DNA of 64,000 nt, taken from assembly GCF_004664715.2 (NCBI RefSeq), contig NC_051072.1:32886642-32950641 (forward strand), in the 5' to 3' direction. Both the position numbers and the translations under genes were made by a program. The notes beneath the pieces were generated by a model that did not search any database, was not told the DNA's origin, and saw only the letters and a program-made list of their open reading frames with translations. This document shows, one piece after another, positions 11,166 to 22,722 of this stretch; the first letter of the stretch is position 1, and every line of letters starts with the position of its first letter. This DNA is from Peromyscus leucopus (lineage: Eukaryota; Chordata; Mammalia; Rodentia; Cricetidae).

Positions 11166-11612
11166 CAAAAGCTGTTGAGTTATGCGAAAATTTATATTTT
11201 AAAGGTACCTTGACTTCAAAATTTGGTTGTAAGGATATGTTGCTTTGGAAAGGAGGCTCTGCGTTTGTCTCCACAGAAAGCCAGAGGCTATGGATTTGTT
11301 CCAGATTAACATACATCAGGTTTGACTAGCCAAGACCCCCTGAAAGGTCTCCGATGACACTATGGCCCAGATGATCCAACATCCAGAATCATTTCAAGGC
11401 AACTGGCTCAGATGATACAGCCTCATAGACTACTCCATGATCCTTAAATTTTCTTTCTGTCCCCATAAGATACAGCACCCCCCTCCAGCAGGAAGTAGTA
11501 AGAGAAGCTATGCCCAAATTCCCAAATATACCAAGCTGGCTTTGGAGATATGTAAAAGTTAAAATCTTCCTTTTTGAAAAAAAAAAAAAAAAAAAAAAAA
11601 CAGGGGAAGTAG
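11165..11612 (+). mobile_element. ERV internal block X, forward, ending in polypurine tract
   Basis: Closely matches about 5898-6285 of the other ERV ('gcaaaagctgttgagttatg', 'catacatcaggtttgactag', 'ctccgatgacactatggccc', 'caccccccctccagcag' regions). It ends in about 24 A residues and 'caggggaagtag', which sits where the plus-strand primer for the LTR at 11613 is expected. Confidence 0.85.
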
Positions 11613-12006
11613 TGCTGTGGGATGGTCTGTATGTCAAATCTGTTGCTCTGATTGGTCAATAAATAAAACACTGATTGGCCAGTGGCCAGGCAGGAGGAGG
11701 TATAGGTGGAACAAGGAGAAGAATTCTGGAAAGTGGAAGGCTGAGTCAGAGAAACTGCCAGCCGCCACCATGACAAGCCGCATGTGAAGACACTGGTAAG
11801 CCACAAGCCACATGGTAAGGTACAGATTTATGGAAATGGATTAATTTAAGCTATAAAAAACAGTTAGCAAGAAGCCTGCCACGGCCATACAGTTTGTAAG
11901 CAATATAAGTCTCTGTGTTTACTTGGTTGGGTCTGAGTGGCTGTGGGACTGGCGGATGACAGAAATTTGTCCTGACTGTGGGCAAGGCAGGAAAACTCTA
12001 GCTACA
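11613..12006 (+). mobile_element. ERV LTR, type 1 (variant 3' end)
   Basis: Starts TGCTGTGGGATGG and shares the core 'aataaataaaacactgattggccag', 'gccacggccatacagttt' and 'aagccacaagccac' with the LTR at 7591-7951. Its 3' end differs, ending 'ggcaggaaaactctagctaca'. This is a separate type-1 subfamily. Confidence 0.85.
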
Positions 12007-12011
12007 CTGTC

Positions 12012-13225
12012 CTTTCTACTAGGCTCTGGGATACAGTTTCTTCTCATTCCCCTAACAACTGTGTTCTTCACACACTTCCTGTCTCATACTTCATCCATTT
12101 CATTTTATTCAAAACGAAACATTTCTGCCATTGTAACTCACACCATCTCAGATACCATGGCCTTTGTTTGACAGCATTGCATTCCTCAACAGTGTATTTA
12201 GCTTTGCATTTTCAAAGCTCACATTGGAAATAATTTTCCCGGTAATATTGAGTATTAGAATATTTCTTTATTTAGACATTTTCTTCTGAACCCACTTCTT
12301 CTGTCTCATTCTCTGAGATGTCTCTATCAAATTCAGTAATTACCTCAAATACAGAAATTGCTGCTCTATCATCACTTTATCTTTAATCTTCACTTTGATA
12401 AAGTTGATGTTTTCCTATCATCACCATTATGTTTATGCTGTACGCCATTTTTCTAATGTCAACATTAAGCATCCATGTTAATATCTTTTACATAATTTTT
12501 TTCTATAGAAAAAAATGTTCTGTGTTATCTATTCATATTTTATGTGTCTCATGTCTGTTATTTTTTTTTTTACCAGGAGTATGTAAATACTGAGTGAACA
12601 TGAATTTTATTTTAAATGAATGTAAAGCTGCTTTCTAAATACTTTCTTGTTTTGGCTTTTCTGCTAGTCTCTTGTTTCTGCTTCTACCTCTCTGCCTTCT
12701 CAGTCAAGTCTAAATTTTACAGTACAGGGAGACTAAATGTGTAGCCCTTTCTCTCATTTAGCCAACATTTTTCCTCAATCACATCTAGAACAACAGATCC
12801 TCATAACGACAGTTCATAACTTTTTCAAGCTTCGCTTTCATACAGCTAGCTGCTTACTTCATATTTTTTTTCTTGGAAGTCTCAGAAATGTCTTTAGTTT
12901 TAACATGCTAAAAAAAGATCTCTTTACTTCATGATCAGTTGTCTGTCTACAGAGGTCTTTGTCTCACTTATATCTACTATCTCATTAAGTGTTCAATCCT
13001 TATATGTAAAACATAGCTTTGAACACTCCCTTTTCTTTATTTCCCCACAGAAATTCATTCCCATTGATTTTTTTTCTGATTAACAGTTTTCTGTTTCTAT
13101 TTTCTCCTCCTGTAACCCCCTCCTAACATACTTATCTCTAAAAGATAAAAATCATGGCCTGGAATGGCATGATAAACAGTTACCACCTCTTTCTTTTAAA
13201 TCTTTGCAGTCATTTCTGTTACACA
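12012..13225. other. Noncoding DNA, no firm element
   Basis: Pyrimidine-rich on the plus strand with several T runs. It may contain very old repeat remnants, but I cannot name one. Confidence 0.4.
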
Positions 13226-13229
13226 CAGA

Positions 13230-13442
13230 AGACAATTCCTACATCACACTATCCCCGAATTGGCCCAAACCTGCTTTTGTATCCTACAAACTTCCTTTTC
13301 TCTAGCCGTATGCTCTCAAGTCATGAATGCTCTCCTCTGTTCCTGAAGCATGCTAAGCTTCTTCCTACTTCAATCCTACTTCCTACTTCACTTCAGCTGT
13401 TCCCTTTTCTAAGCCACTCTCCCCAGAGAGTCCCAGAATACA
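13230..13442 (-). mobile_element. LINE-2-like fragment, antisense
   Basis: The order 'ctgttcctgaagcatgctaag', 'ttcctacttc', 'cttcagctgttcccttttc' and 'ccactctcccc' follows the antisense 3' region of mammalian L2 (of the form 'ctgttcctcaaacacgccaag...gcctttgcacttgctgttcc...'). The copy is diverged. Confidence 0.45.
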
Positions 13443-13454
13443 GTCTACTGTAGC

Positions 13455-15647
13455 CTTAGGAGTTCTGTGGTTGAGTACAGCGACAGTGGCTTCTCTTTCA
13501 GTACGTTTGTCATTCATGTATAGGAAGGCTGCTGGCTTTGTTTGGCAGTACTCTATCCTGTCACTGTGCTGAAAGCATGTATCAGCTCTATGAAGTTATT
13601 GGCACAGTCTTTAGGGTTTCTTATGTACAAATCAGATCATCTGCAATGGGAATACTTTTCTTCCTTTCCTACTGTGTTCGTTTTGATTTCTTCTGTTGTC
13701 TTAGTGCTCTAGCTAGGACATCAAGCACTACTGAGTAGGAGTGGGGAGAGTGATGCTTTGTCTTATTCTTGATTTTACAGGGAATGACATGACTTTTTCT
13801 ACACTTAGCATGATGTTGGATATAGGCCATCCCATATAGACTTTATCTTAATAATAATAATATTAACAATGATGATGATGGTGATGATGATGATAATGAT
13901 AATTCCTAGCCTCTCCAGTAGTTTAATCATAAAGAGATATTGAATTTTGATAAAAGCTTCTTTCTTTATCTAATGAGATTACCATTTGATTTCTGTCTTT
14001 GTGTATTTTTATGTGATGGGTAACATTTATTGTACATGTTGATCCATTCCTTCATCTCCAGAGTGAAGCCAACTTGGTCATGATAGATGATCTTTTCAAA
14101 ATATGCATGCATTGGGCTTGCAAATATTTTTACTAAGGATTTTTGGATCTCACTTGCAGACTACTGAATCTTTGGGGATATTGGGCTGTAGTTTGTTGTT
14201 GTGTCTTTACCTAGTTTTAGATATTGGAGTAATGTCAGCTTTATAAAAAGAAATTTGGATTTGTTCCTCCTTTTTTGGAATAATTTGAGGACTGGCTATA
14301 GATCTTCATTGAAAGTATGCTGCAAATCTATTGTGAATCCATTTGGCCCTGGACTTCTTTTTAGTCTCAAGACCTTTTATTACTGTTTCAATCTCCTCCT
14401 TTGATATGGGTTTGTTAAGGTTGTTGATCTCTTCTTGGTTTAATTTTTGTGGTTTGAATGAATCTAGACAATCATCTATTTTTTTTTAGAATTTCCAATT
14501 TAATGAAGTACAGGTTTTTAAAATAGTATTTAAAATATTTGGAATTTCTTTGTTGCAATGTTTCCCCCTTCATTTCTAATTTGTTAATTTAGGTCCTCTC
14601 TTTTTGCCCAGATGGCCTGTATATTGAGAAAGTAGGAGTACTGAAACCATCTCTTAATACATTGATATTAACCTGTGTCTTTCATTCCAGAAGTATGCTT
14701 TTTATGATATTAGAAGCACTAGCATTTGTTGAATATGTGTTTATGATTATAATGTCTTCTTAATTTATTTTTTCTCATGATTAGCTTGATTTCAATGAAA
14801 TGTTCTTTATATCTTATTAATTTTATTTTGAAGTCTGTTTTTTCATAAGCTAAAACAGTAATGCCTGCTTTCTTTTTTGTTCCTATCTGCTTGAAATATT
14901 TTTTATGTTCTTTCACTTTAATATGGTTCATATCTACAAGGAGATAGTTTTTCTGTAGACAGCAGAAGACAGATATTGTTTCTTAAACAATTTTACCCAG
15001 CCTGTGACTCCTGATTAGTGAGTTCAGTCATTAATATTTAAAGTTATTACTGAAAAATATGTTTATTGCAGTCATTTTCTTTCGATTTTTTTTTTTTTTT
15101 GCTGTCTGTGTTCTTGGTTATACTTTGTGTTTCAATAATTATAACTTAGTTATTTTTTTCTGGGGTCTCTTGGTTGTGCTTATTCTTCTCTTTTGGCCAA
15201 AGTTTTGCTTCAGGTATTCTTTTAAATCTGCCACGGTGGGCATGAATACTTCCAGAAAGTTTTTCTTTCTCTTTCAAATCTGGTGAACAGTTGTGCTGTG
15301 TATATTAGTCCAGTTTGGCTTCTGTTGTCTCATAGAATTTGGGGTGTGTTGCTCTAGAATCTTCTGGCTTTTAAAGTTTTCATTGAGAAATCCGGTGTCT
15401 TTCTGAATGGTTTTCCTTTTTTATCTGACTTGTGCTTTTTTTTTTTTCTCTTAAAGCATTCAATACTCATGTTTTTCTCTCTATATATATATTTAGTTTC
15501 TGTGGATAATATTTATAAGGAGTTTCTCTTTTGGTCATATTTATTTGGTGTTCATTGTGCTTCTTGTATTTCTTTGGATATATCTTTCCTTAGTTTCTAT
15601 TTGATAGTTTTGGATGGCACACAGAGTACTATAAATTATACTTTGCA

Positions 15648-15650
<3 letters not shown>
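13455..15650 (-). mobile_element. Old LINE-1 ORF2 remnant, antisense
   Basis: A long colinear match to antisense LINE-1 ORF2. Landmarks are 'cactgtgctgaaagcatgtatcag' (13563-), 'ttgctctagctaggac'-type text near 13700, 'gatgttggatataggcc', 'taatgagatta', 'tgaagccaacttggtcatgat', 'catttggccctgg' (14339-), 'tgtagacagcagaagacag' (14955-) and 'gtccagtttggcttctg'-type text near 15310. All frames are broken by stops and indels. It once encoded the endonuclease and reverse transcriptase of a LINE-1 and is now inert. Confidence 0.85.
13849..13903. repeat. (ATA)n/(GAT)n trinucleotide repeat
   Basis: An imperfect run of aat/gat/ggt triplets interrupting the LINE-1 remnant. Confidence 0.85.
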
Positions 15651-15698
<48 letters not shown>

Positions 15699-15715
15699 TG
15701 TGTGTGTGTGTGTGT
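15651..15715. repeat. (CT)n(GT)n compound microsatellite
   Basis: About 19 CT units pass directly into GT units with one ttg break. Confidence 0.95.
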
Positions 15716-16012
15716 TCATATGGGTACAGTATGTGTGATTATGTATGCAGGAGTGTACACATGCATGTGGAAGCCCAAGTCAACCTCTGATGTATTTCAC
15801 AGAAACTGTCCCATCTTACCTTTTGAAACATTGGTTGACTAATTAAGCTAAGCTGTTTGGCCAGTGAGCCCCAGGGATCTCTCTGTCTCTGAGCCCCACC
15901 AGTGTTTGGATTAAAAGCATTAATATTCCAACATTGGTTCTGGGTATCAAACTCAGGTCTTTATGCTTGTACAGCAAACATTTTGCTGACTGAGCTGTCT
16001 TCCCAGCTTCGA
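15716..16012 (-). mobile_element. B4 SINE, antisense
   Basis: The segments 'gcatgtggaagcccaagtcaacctc', 'ggccagtgagccccagggatct' and 'tatcaaactcaggtctttatgcttgtac' with 'ctgactgagctgtcttcccagc' match antisense B4 (a B1/ID fusion). The adjoining GT tract is its usual expanded tail. Confidence 0.75.
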
Positions 16013-16198
16013 CAAATGTATCACTTTAAATATTTAAGTTTAGTAATTACACTTTATTTTCAAGAATCATTTTTAATCTTGTCTTTTACATCATAAGTCC
16101 ACAATTACTTGTTTATAAATGAGAAATTTTCCAATGTTTTCCAAAGCAAACTCTTTTGGTTTACAAATTTGATGGTTTTATGCTATACATTTTAGAGT

Positions 16199-16237
<39 letters not shown>

Positions 16238-17489
16238 GTTTATATAGTGTATACATACATAATGTACTAATTCATTTGATTAGAATATCAATGCTCTATG
16301 TAGACCATATTTTATTTCTAAAACATAGAAACAGGAAAATTTCAGAATAAATTTGACCTGAAGGGCTTCAGATAAGTGATGGCCAACTTCATCAAATTGA
16401 CAAGGACAGTTAATGATTTTGATCTTGATAACATGTATAGGTAAAAATGTCTTCAGTAGGAAATATTTTCAGCAAATGGTGACTCTAGACTTGCTATGAA
16501 GGCTGTGCTAACCATACTACCCATTGGAACAGTTTTGTTAATGGTTTGATGTATGCTACCAAAATGAATCAGGCAATTCCATATATTTTATTTTCTTACA
16601 ACATAATTATGACCTACAAAGAATAGACATATGGAACTAAGTTCTGTAAAGCCTGCTGACCTCTCCTTTCAAAAGTCATTAACTGGACACTCAATTTTCT
16701 ACTGTCCGTTATATTGGTGTTATGGTTTGTAACTAAGTTTACTATATTTTCTTCTGAAAATATTTAGTCTGTTGAACCTTTTAAATCATAAATTTTAATG
16801 ACATCTCATCGGATGTACGCCTTCATTTTTGAAGAGCCATGGTAAATGGTGAACACTGATTATCTGTTTTCATGGGAGCAAACTTTCTGAGAGGTTATTT
16901 TGAAAATGAAAATGTATATGTTTGTCATTAAGTTTCTAAAGGAAAGTCCCAACACATTGATCTAAGGGCAATTTTCAAAATCAAACAGAACATTCTAAAA
17001 GTGAAAACATGTTTCAAGACACACCCCTCATATTACTGTTTCAAAACCTGCAGACCAAGCAATTAGAATCATGGGGCATTTAAAATATGAAGCTATATTT
17101 CTACTGCAGCTGATTGATTTTACATCTGGCATGCTGAAAGAATTTCTGAAACTTGAATAGTGTCTTTGTTTATGCTATGGAAGTTCAGAATGAATTCTCT
17201 ATATCATCATCCCTTAGCAGAAGTAATCTTCTTTGAAAATGTAATGTCATTTCAAAAGCAAATCCATTTCTTAAGACTCTGAATAGGAATGTTTTCTTTT
17301 AAACACAAGGTGGGTTTAAATATTTTTTCAAATATTAAACACAACAGTAATATATTATCAATTGTGATAAGATACCAGTGGTATATGAAAGGAAAATAGG
17401 ACAACTAGTACAATTACAAAATAGAAAAAAAAAGGACAAAAACTAATAAAATGAGTCCTCTTTGGAATAAGCAGAAGAGGAAGGAGAGA
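16013..17489. other. Unique AT-rich noncoding DNA
   Basis: Only a (CA)n tract at 16201-16236 was recognised; the rest is unassigned. Confidence 0.5.
16201..16236. repeat. (CA)n microsatellite
   Basis: About 14 CA units followed by a short TA run. Confidence 0.95.
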
Positions 17490-17554
17490 GAAAGGGGCTA
17501 ATATTTCTTAAGTGCTATATATAGCATTAATCATAACAACTTATTATTATTAAT

Positions 17555-17800
17555 ATTAACAGTTTATTAAGGCCTTATTATCAGTTTTGGGCTAAATAGT
17601 CACCTCGGATTTCTTGTTTTAATCCTCCATCTATTCTGTGAAGTCACCTAATCACTGTCTTTAATTAACAAATGAAAAACTCAAGACAGCAAACACAAAG
17701 GTTGTTACTTGTTCAAGGCAGCTGAGGAAATGTGGGAAAGGGGGGATTCACACCCAGGCAGTCTGGCTGCAGGGCTTCTACAGTTAAACTTCATGATATA
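17555..17800 (+). mobile_element. MIR SINE
   Basis: 'ctcaagacagcaaacacaaaggttg', 'acttgttcaaggcagctga' and 'gggattcacacccaggcagtctg' follow the MIR core and 3' half (aaactgaggcacagagaggtt, acttgcccaaggtcac, ggattcgaacccaggcagtctg). This is an old tRNA-derived SINE shared by mammals. It may extend left to about 17490. Confidence 0.8.
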
Positions 17801-18384
17801 CGGCTTCTTCCAGTATTGAAGGCTGACTCTGCCAGAACAGTTTTAAGGGATTTACATCCATTATATCTTTCATATTTAATAGAAAAGAGGTAAAGCACAG
17901 ATCTCTGGCCTATCTTGCACCCATATATCAGTTCAGTGCCCATGTCTGTCAGTACTGACACCAGGGCTTCTACCACAAAGTGATTAGGAGACAAGTAAGA
18001 CATTGTGGACTAGGAATTTTCTGGTGCTCCATTCTCAGGATCTTTTAGTGAATGTGTGTTTGGGGTAGCATTATCTAGACTATTTCCATCTGGCTCTTCA
18101 CTAAACACGATTTTATGTTTTTGTAACGTGCAAGTTTTCCTCTCATTCTCACACATGTGCATTGACACTTGCATGCACAACTCCCCATCAACATAGATAA
18201 ATGCCAAATTATTTATAATTGGAAGAATTTTGTTTTAGCTTGTGGCACTAATTCAACAAAGGATTGTGCTCTGAAGTGTGGAAAAATTCTGACAAAATAA
18301 ATTGGCCCCAAATAGAATTTTGAAAAAGGTGTTTAAGGACAAGCTACTGAGGACACATATTGTCATGATAATAACAGAATAATT
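17801..18384. other. Unique noncoding DNA
   Basis: No recognisable element was seen. Two short minus-strand open frames (17791-18003 and 18010-18207) show no family resemblance. Confidence 0.45.
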
Positions 18385-18495
18385 TTCATCCTGGGTGTCA
18401 TGCTCCAAGCCTGTCCTCAGCACTTGGGAGACTAAGAAAGATTGTGAATTTGAGGAAAGCCTGTTCTCTCTGTGATTTTTTTTGTCTCAAAAATA
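18385..18495 (+). mobile_element. Degraded B1-like SINE
   Basis: 'ctgggtgtcatgctccaagcctgt', 'cagcacttgggagactaag' and 'gaatttgaggaaagcctg' with a final 'tgtctcaaaaa' keep the B1 order. The copy is strongly diverged. Confidence 0.6.
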
Positions 18496-18744
18496 GGGTA
18501 AATTTTCATAAAGAAAAAAATTAAGATTGTAATTGTGGGTTTTTTTTTTTCTAGCCTCTGTATATTCTCAAAAACTGATGGTGGAAAGGGTATGGATGAT
18601 ATAAACATTCTCATATACATCAAGAGCTTTTCAGTCTTATAAACTCAGTTTACACAAAGCTCACAAAGATGATGCTAGGTATATAATGAAAGCTATTATC
18701 TTGGGAATGTTCTATGGCTGAGCCATTAAAGCACATAGTTTCAA

Positions 18745-19510
18745 TTTCTTCAAAATTATTCTCTAGTATTTTCATATGTGTATACATATGATTTACTTAA
18801 ATAATATTCACTTTCTGTCCTCCAACTTTTCCTAGTCACCACCTCAGTCCCTTTTCCAGCTTCATATAGTTTGTTTTTCTTTCTTAATAACCCATTTAGT
18901 CCATTAGTTCTGTCTGTATATTCACAGTCATAGGGCCATCCGTTGGAGCATGGGCAATCTTCCATGGGCAACATTCCAGAAAACAAAAAACAAAGCAAAG
19001 ATGAAAGTGACTGTTGCTCCCCAATTTCTCCCAGTTCCTCAATGAGCAGTTGGATCTCATGATCCCCTTCCGTATGTATCCCTGCTCGAGTATCGACTTG
19101 TTTGAGCTTGTGTAAATCTGTACAGGCAATGACTGCAACAGTGAATTCATGAATGTAAAGGCCAACCACTGACTTTTAGGACGTGTCTGCCCTGCTCCGT
19201 CTCCCAATTGTGTTCTCTGAGTTTTGCATGGAGCAATGTGAGGACTCATGTCCAGAGGAACACTTGGCCGTCTTTGATCTCTGCACTATCATCACCTGTG
19301 AGTCTCTCCATTAACTTATATTCACTGCAAAAGGAAGCTTCTTTGATGATGGATGAGACTGAGCTAACCTATGGTGTAAAGATAAGAAATTTGAGAGTAG
19401 TTTGATACTGTAACTAGTTAACAAAATAATAGCATTAGGTCCTCTCCCCAGGCCTGGGCTCGTGGCCAGGTATGACGTTTATTTTCCATGTTTGCTTTTT
19501 GGCATATCCT
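18745..19510 (-). mobile_element. Lx-type LINE-1 3' region, antisense
   Basis: 'taacccatttagtccattag', 'gggccatccgttggagcatgg', 'agcttgtgtaaatctgtacag', 'cactgcaaaaggaagcttctttgatga' and 'gagctaacctatggtgtaaa' follow the antisense 3' region of rodent Lx LINE-1s in order. The two overlapping open frames here (117 and 137 codons, minus strand) are by-products of this repeat. Confidence 0.75.
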
Positions 19511-19857
19511 AAGTAACTGGTGAACATGTCCTCAACTATAATGCCATTATCTGTCGTGGGTTAATATAAAATAATACAATAAGGAAAGCATGTTGGTGAA
19601 TACTATGCCTATGATTTTAAAATCCTGACAGGTTTGTCATTTCCCTTTTGAAGATTATGATATTTGCTTGTTTGAAACTTTACATCTTTCAAAGCAGTTT
19701 TATTGATGAGTACAATGAAATGAAAATGATATATGATACATTGAAATGGAAGAAAATTTACATAGTAATGGTTATAAACTATGAGACCTTTGAATACATT
19801 CTTTGTTCATACACATTTTATAAAACAATGTAATACATACTATTTTTGTGTGTGAGA

Positions 19858-20000
19858 GAGAAACAAGGTCTTTCTTTTTTAACTTTGCACAGCCTAGAAC
19901 TCAGTATTTAACTCAAAACTAGACCCAAGCTGGAAGCAATCCTCCTGCTTCAATCTCTGGATTGCTGGCATTACAAAAATGTATTGCTATGTCTAGATTT
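19858..20000 (-). mobile_element. Old B1-like SINE, antisense
   Basis: 'gagagaaacaaggtctttc', 'cacagcctagaactcagta' and 'gcaatcctcctgcttcaatctctgg' with 'ttgctggcattacaa' match antisense B1 text. The copy is strongly diverged. Confidence 0.6.
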
Positions 20001-22255
20001 AGTAATTCATGTGAATAGTGGGGTTAAGTTTATTACAATATGTAACAGATAAGTATTTTATTGAGCTGATGACATGAGTTACCTGGAATCATACTTTACC
20101 TTACAAACTGACACTTTCAGGAATTGAAGTGTGGAATCAGACTGTAATTGTGTTAATATCAGCATCAGCAAAAAGTAGTTTTAAAGTGTTTATTGAGAAG
20201 AAATGTATGCCATGTAGTTCAAAACATTCCATTAACTTTCAGATTAGGCATTCATTTCTGTTTTGTTTTTAATTATGCTAACAAATCAAAAAGATTCATA
20301 AGAAAGTTAAATTTTCATGAATATTTAACATATATAGGCTTTTTCTAGAAACTGAAATATATGTGGAAAAATACGTATATGTATTTGTGTATGTAAAATG
20401 CTGCTTTCCTTTTAATAGTGTAAATGTACATATACTTGGAAAATACAAAAACAGTCAGTCATTTCATTTAAAGTGACTCATGACAAGAAAAACATTCAGA
20501 TGTATTTCTCAAGCTGTATTTGCCACGATTAGTCCTACAAACATGGAGGAATATTTATGGGCTTTAAGGCCTGATGAGAAATGAATATCCACACTTTGCA
20601 GCAGTGGATAGAGATACCTGGAAAAAAAAACTACTTAGTGACTGCATTTTTTTTCTTGCCTGACTTGTAAGCACCTGCTTATTTGCATATTTAGTTTTTC
20701 TTCAATGAAGAGTAAATACATTTGCATTAGAATCTAAAAAGTCCATTAGAATCTGCTTTGCTAATTTTACTTTATAGGAAGATCTTAGTTAAGAGACTAT
20801 CCTCAGAGTCTTAAGAGCATATGCGAGGAATAGGGAATTCAGAATGGATATCATTTCATGATAGTCGGATAAGCAAAAATATCTAACACGGTTTGAGGTA
20901 GAAGAATTTCTGCATTAGCATAAGCAGCTTAGAGATACAGCACATTACTTAAAAGGGGTACTTGTAAAAACACTGCTGTGCGGTAGATTCATGCTCCTCT
21001 GTTTCAATTAGCAGACCCATTTATTACCCACCAAGATGTGAAACTGCAAGGTGAAGTTCAAATGCCACCAAGGGTGTCTTCATCACTTCAATATCATTGC
21101 CTTAAAAGGTACTGACCAGAAGAAGCTGATGACCTCATTTCAAAATTATTACAGTACAGAGAACTTAGTTTCCACATTATAATTCATTGTCTCAGGGAAT
21201 ATTTCAAATTTATTATCAGTTTCCTGACACATAATGGCTAATCGTTAAGAACAGCCACTTTAACATAATATGAATACGCATTTCTCCATAGGTAATACAA
21301 CAGCTCCTGCATTAGCATTATTGACTAAGGTACATTTAACTTCTTCACCAATACTTAATGGAAGGTTAATGTACAAGTCAGGAGAGTAAATGGCTTTTAC
21401 TTAAAACAAGTATATTGATTAAAATAACTTAGTGAGATTTTTAAGGCTGATGGTATAAAAAGTCACACATTTTAATATTTTATTTGATATTAAGAGCAAA
21501 TTGTAGGGTGTGACAGATCACGATTAGTGGAAGCTATTGCACTAATTACTAGTGGAACTGTATCTTGCTCACAGCTAACAAATGGATATTGTATACTGAA
21601 AGGCAACAAATCATTCTGGTTATTTCTGGTGTTCAAGAGATTTCTCTGTTTGAGACTAGCCATTGTTTCTTGAGATGTCCTTCAGGAATGCGTTCCTTGT
21701 ATCTTACACCTGGCACCATTGAAAGATAAAATAACCTTCCTTAAACAGAGCTACTATTCAGTGTCATTGAAATGTAGCTCCATGTCCCCTTCCTCCTTTG
21801 CATCCTATTATTTAAATCTGTGTTAAACCCAATACATGCAGTGCTTGCAGAGAATTAGTTGATGTTACTTCATCATTTCCTTTGTTTGCTCAAAACCCAA
21901 TATTCTATCATGTTTAGTAGACTAACAAATTGCCCTTGTAATAGTATGACATATGATGCCTGCGGTCATTCACTTATTTGATTCTGTTTCCGCCTAGAAA
22001 TACCCAGGCACCTCCTCTATTCATCCATTCTATTTAGGTAGCACAAAGTTACACCTGCAAGGTCTTGCTCAGTTTTGACCTGAGCTTTGTATTTAAAGGG
22101 ATTTTATCTCAAAGGAAAATGATTAGGGTCCCTGTAAACACTGCCAGTATAGCGGCAGAGTGAAAACTATAGGGCAGGTTTGCAAGACATTCTGCAACTG
22201 AAAGCAAGGTGGCAAATTAGGCAACCAAAGTTTACAATGGCAAATGTATACTATC
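20001..22255. other. Long unique AT-rich stretch
   Basis: No transposon was recognised over more than 2 kb, unlike the rest of the window. Many TAAT-type homeodomain cores are present. This makes it a candidate conserved noncoding region, but conservation cannot be judged from one sequence. Confidence 0.4.
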
Positions 22256-22259
22256 CTAT

Positions 22260-22450
22260 GAAAGTGATCTATGATCATAAAAATGCTAGCACTCAGATAG
22301 CACTTAGTATGAACTGGAAGATGATTCACAGTGCTTGAGTGTAATAAGTCATTAGGAACGCAACACAACTCATGAATAGATAATTTGTGCTCTTCCTAAC
22401 TTTCAGATGGGAAACTGAGGCACAAGAATGTTAAGACGCTGTGGCTTAGA
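22260..22450 (+). mobile_element. MIR SINE
   Basis: 'gcacttagtatgaactggaag' followed by 'cagatgggaaactgaggcacaagaatgttaag' matches MIR, with a diverged middle. Confidence 0.7.
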
Positions 22451-22609
22451 AGCTTTCTATAAAATCTCCATTGTTATATTGCTGATAAGAAGCACAGCTG
22501 TGAGTGTCTCGGGGCTATGCACACCAGCCTCCTGAACACCATGATGCATTAATTTACAGGTTTAAAAACAAAGACTTCAGATTCCATTACTGCAAGTTCA
22601 GAAAATGAA

Positions 22610-22611
<2 letters not shown>

Positions 22612-22658
<47 letters not shown>

Positions 22659-22722
22659 TGTGTGTTTGTGTGTGTGTATGTGTGTGTATGTGTGTGTGTG
22701 TGTGTGTGTATGTGTGTGTGTG
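22612..22722. repeat. (GT)n microsatellite, 111 bp
   Basis: A long GT tract with a few TATG and TTTG breaks. The long alternating-residue open frames on both strands here are artefacts of the repeat. Confidence 0.97.

Larger units (their letters stand above)
9306..12006. mobile_element. Composite ERV with inverted halves and LTRs of two families
   Basis: Order on the plus strand: type-2 LTR reversed (9306-9729), polypurine tract reversed (9730-9741), block Y reversed (to about 11165), block X forward (about 11165-11600), polypurine tract, type-1 LTR forward (11613-12006). In the ERV at 5531-7951 X and Y are colinear, so here Y is inverted relative to X. The outer flanks share ctgtc (9301-9305 and 12007-12011) next to LTR ends TGTAG and CTACA, suggesting the whole unit went in at once. 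The head-to-head joint is near 11160-11167. No coding capacity was recognised. Confidence 0.65.

Noticed and set aside
18756..19249. Two overlapping minus-strand open frames of 137 and 117 codons
   Set aside because: They lie wholly within an antisense Lx LINE-1 3' region, which is noncoding; no protein family resemblance.
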